NCBI GenBank assembly: GCA_944385995.1
Contig: CALWZL010000013.1
Location: 1-42,582, forward strand
Direction: 5' to 3'
Source of the DNA: an uncultured Faecalibacterium sp.
GTDB lineage: Bacteria > Bacillota > Clostridia > Oscillospirales > Ruminococcaceae
DNA: 42,582 nt
In this document: positions 36,471 to 42,582 of the stretch, piece by piece
How positions within the stretch are numbered: position 1 is the first letter of the stretch
Layout of the letters: each line of letters opens with the position of its first letter
Notes under the pieces: model-generated
Database searches by the model: none
What the model saw: the letters and a program-made list of their open reading frames with translations, nothing else
Told to the model about the DNA's origin: nothing
Made by a program: the position numbers and the translations under genes

Positions 36471-38213
36471 ATGCAGGTAGGTACCGGCAAAAGCGTTTTG
36501 AACGGCATTGCCATCGGCAAGATCAAGATCTACAAGAAAAAAGATACCACCATTTCCACCAAGCCTGTCACCGACACCGGCGCGGAACTGCTCCGCTTTG
36601 AGGACGCCCAGCAGAAGGCCATCCAGCAGCAGACCGCCCTGTATGAAAAGGCGCTGGACGAAGCCGGCGAGGACATCGCCGAGGTGTTCAACATCCACGC
36701 CATGATGCTGGAGGACGACGACTTTGTCGACGCCATCCGGGAGATCATCACCAAACAGAAGATGTGCGCCGAGTACGCCATCAAGACCGCAGGCACCAAC
36801 CAGGCCGCCGTCTTTGCGGCCATGGATGACCCCTATCTCCAGGCCCGGAGCGCGGATGTCATGGACATCGCCCAGGCCATGCTGGATATCCTCCAGGGCA
36901 CCGATGTGGACAGCATGCAGGGCACCGAGCCCTCCATCCTGGTGGCTGAGGACCTGGCCCCCTCTGAGACGGTCCGGCTGGACAAGAGCCTGCTGCTGGG
37001 CTTTGTGACCCGGGAAGGCAGCACCAACAGCCACACCGCCATCCTGGCCCGCAGCATGAACATCCCGGCCCTGATCCAGTGCAAGGAGATCGACGACACA
37101 TGGGACGGCAAGATGGCTGTCATCGACGGCTACAACGCCTGCGTCTATGTGGACCCCACCCCCGACCTGCTCAAGAGCCTCCAGAAGCGCCAGCAGGAGG
37201 ACAAGAAAAAGCAGGCCCTGCTCCAGGAGCTGAAGGGCAAGCCCAACACCACCCTGGACGGCACCACCATCAATGTCTACGCCAACATCGGCGGCATCGG
37301 CGATGTGGGTGCTGTGCAGCAGAATGACGCCGGCGGCGTGGGCCTGTTCCGCTCCGAGTTCGTCTACCTGAACAGCAAGGATTACCCCACCGAGGAGTAC
37401 CAGTTCGAGGCCTACAAGCAGGTGGTGGAGACCCTGGCCCCCAAGAAGGTCATCATCCGCACCTGCGACATCGGCGCCGACAAGACGGTGGATTACATGA
37501 AGCTGGACCACGAGGAGAACCCCGCCCTGGGCTACCGCGCCATCCGCATCTGCCTGACCCGGAAGGACTTCTTCAAGACCCAGCTGCGGGCTCTGCTGCG
37601 GGCTTCGGCCTACGGCAACCTGGGCATCATGTTCCCCATGATTACCAGCCTGCGGGAGCTGCACGACGCCAAGAACATCCTGGACGAGTGCAAGGTGGAG
37701 CTGGCCGCTGAGGGCAAGAAGATCGGCGACATCGAGGTGGGCACCATGATCGAGACCCCCGCCGCCGTCCTGATTGCCGACGACCTGGCCAAGGAGTGTG
37801 ACTTCTTCTCCATCGGCACCAACGACCTGACCCAGTACACCTGTGCACTGGACCGCCAGAATGCCAAGCTGGAGCCCTTTGCCAATCCCCATCACCCCGC
37901 CGTCCTGCGTGAAATCAAGATGACGGTGGACGCAGGCCACCGCCATGGCATTTGGGTGGGCATCTGCGGCGAACTGGGCGCAGATACCTCTCTGACCGAG
38001 ACCTTCCTGCGGATGGGCGTGGACGAGCTGTCGGTCAACCCCAAGAGCATCCTGCCGGTCCGCAAGAAGATCCGCAGCCTGGACCTGACCAAGCCGGCCA
38101 CTGTGGATGGAGAGGACAAGCCCGAGGACGCCAAGCCCGAGGCAAAGCCGGACGCCAAGGCCGACGCCAAAGCCGACACCAAGACCAAAGCCAAGGACAA
38201 GGCCAAGGCCTGA
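36471..38213 (+). CDS. ptsI: PTS Enzyme I (phosphoenolpyruvate-protein phosphotransferase)
   Basis: Takes phosphate from phosphoenolpyruvate and passes it to HPr. The 580-residue product has the HPr-binding N-domain, the active His188 in REGSTNSHTAILAR, the VGLFRSEF/IIRTCDIGADK PEP-binding barrel segments, and the catalytic Cys499 in GICGELGAD. The body matches the usual length near 545 residues, but an unusual low-complexity tail of Lys, Ala, Asp and Pro follows (about 546-580, KADAKADTKTKAKDKAKA). The ATG follows GGAGAAAGG. It lies 115 bases downstream of ptsH, behind an intrinsic terminator. Confidence 0.95.
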   Translation: MQVGTGKSVLNGIAIGKIKIYKKKDTTISTKPVTDTGAELLRFEDAQQKAIQQQTALYEKALDEAGEDIAEVFNIHAMMLEDDDFVDAIREIITKQKMCAEYAIKTAGTNQAAVFAAMDDPYLQARSADVMDIAQAMLDILQGTDVDSMQGTEPSILVAEDLAPSETVRLDKSLLLGFVTREGSTNSHTAILARSMNIPALIQCKEIDDTWDGKMAVIDGYNACVYVDPTPDLLKSLQKRQQEDKKKQALLQELKGKPNTTLDGTTINVYANIGGIGDVGAVQQNDAGGVGLFRSEFVYLNSKDYPTEEYQFEAYKQVVETLAPKKVIIRTCDIGADKTVDYMKLDHEENPALGYRAIRICLTRKDFFKTQLRALLRASAYGNLGIMFPMITSLRELHDAKNILDECKVELAAEGKKIGDIEVGTMIETPAAVLIADDLAKECDFFSIGTNDLTQYTCALDRQNAKLEPFANPHHPAVLREIKMTVDAGHRHGIWVGICGELGADTSLTETFLRMGVDELSVNPKSILPVRKKIRSLDLTKPATVDGEDKPEDAKPEAKPDAKADAKADTKTKAKDKAKA

Positions 38214-38243
38214 AATAAAATAAGCCTGTTCCCGTCCGGCTGA

Positions 38244-39773
<1,530 letters not shown>

Positions 39774-39821
39774 GCCGGAAATCTATTATAAAACCAAGAT
39801 AGTATCCAATTTGTAAAGAAA

Positions 39822-39855
39822 GAGGGCGCCCGGCTTCTGGCCGGGCGCTCTTTTT
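39822..39855 (+). terminator. Terminator of the GH1 gene
   Basis: GAGGGCGCCCGGC and GGCCGGGCGCTC form a long stem with a TTCT loop (stem about 39822-39850), followed by TTTTT. Confidence 0.93.
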
Positions 39856-39922
39856 CTGTCCCGCGGTGAAACACGGAGACCCTGTGGTACGTCTTACAGA
39901 CAGAACCGACGATAAAAGAAAA

Positions 39923-39956
39923 GGCCGGACAGGGGAGCGCGCCGCCTGTCCCGGCC
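39923..39956 (+). promoter_or_regulatory. Hairpin in the leader of the 54-residue membrane peptide gene
   Basis: GGCCGGACAGG (39923-39933) pairs with CCTGTCCCGGCC (39945-39956) with one bulged C. There is no T run after it; the ribosome binding site AGGAGG follows 11 bases later. Confidence 0.6.
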
Positions 39957-39980
39957 AGTGACAACAGGAGGAATCGGAAA

Positions 39981-40145
39981 ATGTTGTACCTTTATGTTCT
40001 TGGCTGTGAAATGGCGTGCCTGGTTCTGATGGGCGTCAGCAGTATGGAAACGGTGAATGTCCGCCCGGCTCAGGTGGCGGCACAGATTGTTTTCTGGCCG
40101 ATCGCGGTGGTGTGCTGGCTGGGGAGCCGGTGGAACAAGCGGTGA
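39981..40145 (+). CDS. Small hydrophobic membrane protein (54 residues), unknown function
   Basis: A short open frame between the GH1 and CDF genes. It begins with ATG at 39981 behind a strong AGGAGG (39966-39971) and ends TGA at 40145. The product is MLYLYVLGCEMACLVLMG, then a polar loop (SSMETVNVRPAQ), then a second hydrophobic stretch AQIVFWPIAVVCWLG and a basic end SRWNKR. Two membrane helices with a basic C-terminus are likely, as in many small membrane proteins. It has its own terminator (40171-40196) and a leader hairpin, which supports it being real. I recognise no family. The role is unknown. Confidence 0.65.
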   Translation: MLYLYVLGCEMACLVLMGVSSMETVNVRPAQVAAQIVFWPIAVVCWLGSRWNKR

Positions 40146-40170
40146 TAAGAGACAAGCAGAAAAAGACGGT

Positions 40171-40196
40171 CCGGGGGCGAAAGCCTCCGGCTTTTT
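40171..40196 (+). terminator. Terminator of the small membrane protein gene
   Basis: CCGGGGGC and GCCTCCGG close a GAAA tetraloop (40171-40190, one GU pair), followed by CTTTTT. Confidence 0.9.
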
Positions 40197-40248
40197 GGAT
40201 GCGGGGGAGGAAAATTTCCCAAAAGCACTTTCCTTTAGTAAAGCAACA

Positions 40249-40257
40249 TGCTATACT
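40249..40257 (+). promoter_or_regulatory. Extended -10 promoter of the CDF exporter gene
   Basis: TGCTATACT is a TGn-extended -10 box (TATACT at 40252-40257), the same nonamer as at 12557-12565. The start would be near 40264, about 76 bases before the TTG start. Confidence 0.6.
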
Positions 40258-40339
40258 AAGGGGGTGCAGCTGCGGAAATGTGCCAAAGCTGCCAACAAAA
40301 GACAGCCTGCCCTGTCTGTAGAGAAGGGAGATCTCTTTT

Positions 40340-41548
40340 TTGACACAGCTGCTGATACGCGCTTTCGTCAAAGATTATAAGAACCGTCAGGACCCGGTGG
40401 TCCGGGAACGGTATGGCCGTCTGGCCAGTATTGTAGGGGTCATCTGCAACCTGCTGCTGTTTGCCGGCAAGCTGACGGTGGGCACCCTGTTCGGGTCCAT
40501 CGCCATCACCGCCGACGCCATCAACAACCTGTCCGACGCCTCCTCCAACGTGGTGAGTCTGATCGGCTTCAAGCTGGCTTCCAAGGCCCCGGATGCCGAA
40601 CACCCCTATGGCCACGCCCGCTATGAGTATGTGGCCGGTTTGGCGGTGAGCACCATGATTATGGCCATCGGCCTGAGCCTGCTGAAGGAGTCGGCGGGCA
40701 AAATCCTTCACCCTGAGGCGGTGGGCTTCAGCCTGTTGACGGTGGGGGTCCTCTGCGCCTCCATTCTGGTGAAGTTCTGGATGAGCTTTTTCAACCGCCG
40801 GGTGGGCCTCATCATTGAGTCGGAAACCCTGATCGCCACCGCCGCCGACAGCCGCAACGATGTGATTTCCACCAGCGCCGTCCTGATTTCGGCGGTTCTG
40901 TGCAAGGTCACCGGCCTGGATATCATCGATGGCATCATGGGCGTCGGCGTGGCTATTTTCATCCTGTGGTCGGGCTGGGGCCTGGTCCAGGACACGCTGA
41001 GCCCCCTGCTGGGGGAGAGCCCGTCGCCGGAACTGGTGGAAAAACTGGAAAAGAAGGTCCTGTCCTATCCCCGGGTGCTGGGGGTCCACGACATGATGGT
41101 CCATGATTATGGCCCCGGCCGGCAGTTCGCCTCCCTCCATGTGGAATTTCCCACCGAGGTGGACCCCCTGGAGGCCCACGACCTGATCGACAACATCGAA
41201 CGGGATGTCCGGGAGGAAATGCACATCCTGCTGACCATCCACTATGACCCGATTGTGACATCGGATGCCCGGGTGGGGGTGCTGCGGGCCCGGCTGGTGG
41301 AGGAAATCCACAAGATGGACCCCGCCCTGTCCATGCACGACCTGCGGCTGGTGCCCGGTCCCACCCACACCAATGTGCTGTTTGACCTGGTGTTCCCGGC
41401 GGGCTATGCCGGGGACAAACAGGCTGTCCGGGAGAAGCTGGAAGCGTTTGTCACCGGACAGGACCCGTCGTATATCTGCAAAATCAAGGTGGAGCAGAGC
41501 TACATTGCGGCCCCGCCCGCCCAAACCGCCAAGAAGGGGGAATCCTGA
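40340..41548 (+). CDS. Cation diffusion facilitator (CDF) metal exporter
   Basis: Proton-driven exporter of divalent cations (zinc, manganese, iron or cobalt) in the cytoplasmic membrane. The 402-residue protein has six transmembrane helices (about 28-220), the metal-site aspartates in ADAINNLSDA (helix 2) and ADSRNDVIST (helix 5), the HPYGHARYEY motif typical of the family, and a cytoplasmic C-terminal domain (about 225-395) of ferredoxin-like fold with several His. The start is TTG at 40340 with GAAGGGAG upstream, giving the family N-terminus MTQLLIRAFVKDY. The next gene begins one base after its stop. The metal cannot be told by eye. Confidence 0.93.
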   Translation: MTQLLIRAFVKDYKNRQDPVVRERYGRLASIVGVICNLLLFAGKLTVGTLFGSIAITADAINNLSDASSNVVSLIGFKLASKAPDAEHPYGHARYEYVAGLAVSTMIMAIGLSLLKESAGKILHPEAVGFSLLTVGVLCASILVKFWMSFFNRRVGLIIESETLIATAADSRNDVISTSAVLISAVLCKVTGLDIIDGIMGVGVAIFILWSGWGLVQDTLSPLLGESPSPELVEKLEKKVLSYPRVLGVHDMMVHDYGPGRQFASLHVEFPTEVDPLEAHDLIDNIERDVREEMHILLTIHYDPIVTSDARVGVLRARLVEEIHKMDPALSMHDLRLVPGPTHTNVLFDLVFPAGYAGDKQAVREKLEAFVTGQDPSYICKIKVEQSYIAAPPAQTAKKGES

Positions 41549-42582
41549 GTGCTGAATGAGATGTACCGCCGGATGCTGGCCAACAAGAGCGTCATCCGGG
41601 AAACAGCCGCCTACGGCCACCAGCGGGCCGCCGAGATCGGCTATAAGAATGTGTTTGACTACTCCCTGGGCAATCCCAGCGTGCCCTGTCCGCCGGCCTT
41701 TACCCAGGCCATGCAGGACCTGCTGGCCAACGAGGACCCGGTGGCCCTCCACGGCTATTGCCCCAACCAGGGGGACCCGGGGTTCCGCACCGCGGTGGCG
41801 GCCCATCTGGAAAAGACGTTTGGCCTGCCCTATGGGCAGAAGGATATCTTCCCCACCACCGGCGCCGCCGGCGCCATTGCCCACGCTTTGCGGGTGGTGA
41901 CCGTCCCCGACGATGACGTCCTGACCTTTGCGCCCTACTTCCCCGAGTACGGGCCCTATGTAGAGGGCACCGGCGCCCATCTCAAGGTGGTGCCGCCCCA
42001 GGCGCCGGCCTTCCAGCCCAATCTGGACGCCTTTGAGGCCATGCTGACCCCCAGCGTGACCGCCGTCCTCATCAACACCCCCAACAACCCCACCGGCGTG
42101 GTCTATTCCGCCGAGACCCTGACCCGGATGGCCGCCATCCTCACCGAAAAGAGCCAGGCCTACGGCCATGTGATCTACCTGGTCAGCGACGAGCCCTACC
42201 GGGACATCGTCTTTGACGGCAAGACGGTGCCCTATCCGGCGGCCTTCTATCCCCACACCCTGACCTGCTTCTCCTTCTCCAAGAGCCTGAGCCTGCCCGG
42301 CGAACGGCTGGGCTATGTGGCGGTCCGGCCCGGCTGTGAGGGGGAGGATGTGCTGGTGGATATGATGGCCCAGGTGTCCCGCTTCACCGGCCACAACTGC
42401 CCTCCCAGCATCATCCAGAAAGCCGCCGCCCGCTGCCTGGAAGTGACCAGCGACTTGGCCGTCTATGAGACCAACATGAACATCCTCTACGACGCCCTCA
42501 CCGGTCTGGGCTTTGAGGTGGAGCGCCCCGGCGGCACCTTCTACATCTTCCCCAAGGCCCTGGAGGCCGACGCCAACGCCTT
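41549..42582 (+). CDS. PLP-dependent aminotransferase, class I/II (cut by window end)
   Basis: Fold-type I PLP enzyme, first 344 codons present with no stop before the window ends. Motifs in order are SLGNPSVPCP, NQGDPGFR, TTGAAGAIAHAL, NTPNNPTGVV (Asn contacting PLP), LVSDEPYRDI (Asp/Tyr) and FSFSKSLSLPGERLGY with the PLP Lys. The PNNPTG/SDEPYR combination suggests the aspartate/alanine group; the substrate is unknown. The GTG start at 41549 lies directly after the CDF stop and has AAGGGGG about nine bases upstream; an ATG at 41561 is an alternative. It is co-transcribed with the CDF gene. It is distinct from the aminotransferase at 10768-11937. Confidence 0.9.
   Translation, partial: MLNEMYRRMLANKSVIRETAAYGHQRAAEIGYKNVFDYSLGNPSVPCPPAFTQAMQDLLANEDPVALHGYCPNQGDPGFRTAVAAHLEKTFGLPYGQKDIFPTTGAAGAIAHALRVVTVPDDDVLTFAPYFPEYGPYVEGTGAHLKVVPPQAPAFQPNLDAFEAMLTPSVTAVLINTPNNPTGVVYSAETLTRMAAILTEKSQAYGHVIYLVSDEPYRDIVFDGKTVPYPAAFYPHTLTCFSFSKSLSLPGERLGYVAVRPGCEGEDVLVDMMAQVSRFTGHNCPPSIIQKAAARCLEVTSDLAVYETNMNILYDALTGLGFEVERPGGTFYIFPKALEADANA

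Overview
The window is about 42.6 kb of high-GC, gene-dense bacterial chromosome. The gene content points to a Gram-positive anaerobe of the Clostridia, most likely an Oscillospiraceae relative of Faecalibacterium, Gemmiger or Subdoligranulum. The supporting genes are the sporulation signal protein SpoIIR, rubrerythrin, a UPF0237/UPF0210 pair, DUF378, DUF4830 and DUF6465 proteins, a YdbC/PC4 protein, AsnA and a PTS. The taxonomic placement is inference from gene content and base composition. I see no insertion sequence, prophage, integrase or CRISPR array; this looks like core chromosome.

Layout. 0.1-0.26 kb: a 5S rRNA gene and its terminator. 0.4-7 kb: a compressed division and wall cluster with a class B penicillin-binding protein facing left and ftsW, murA, ftsZ and a coiled-coil gene facing right. 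7-12.4 kb: a leftward block with an HD hydrolase, YdbC, a Pro-rich protein, a peptidoglycan-binding protein, spoIIR, and an Lrp regulator-aminotransferase-ispE operon. 12.6-14.6 kb: an ACT-domain protein, a UPF0210 protein and a DUF378 membrane protein facing right. 14.6-20.3 kb: asnA, divergent cysS, a secreted protein of unknown role, class II aldolase and an OGG1-type glycosylase. 20.3-20.8 kb: a gene-free stretch rich in DnaA-box-like motifs.

Right of 20.8 kb almost every gene points right: rlmB; a large membrane protein that I read as a catalytically degenerate P1B-type ATPase; rubrerythrin with a dyad-rich promoter; a small DUF6465 protein (the only leftward gene here); tRNA-Leu(CAA); ftsK-ygiQ-MBL lipoprotein; a complete polar amino acid ABC importer; a DUF4830 protein; ptsH and ptsI; a GH1 6-phospho-beta-glucosidase; a 54-residue membrane peptide; a CDF cation exporter; and an aminotransferase cut by the window edge.

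How it works together. PBP, FtsW, MurA, FtsZ and FtsK are cell division and wall functions. PtsH/PtsI supply phosphate for sugar uptake and the GH1 enzyme would use a PTS product, with Fba in glycolysis. The most unusual items are the pseudo-P-type ATPase with its roughly 390-residue disordered N-terminus, an HPr with Lys instead of the regulatory Ser46, the DnaA-box-like cluster, the hairpin covering the murA ribosome binding site, and the operator-like dyads at rubrerythrin. Promoters are readable throughout: most have a 17-base spacer, and four use TTGCAA as the -35 element.
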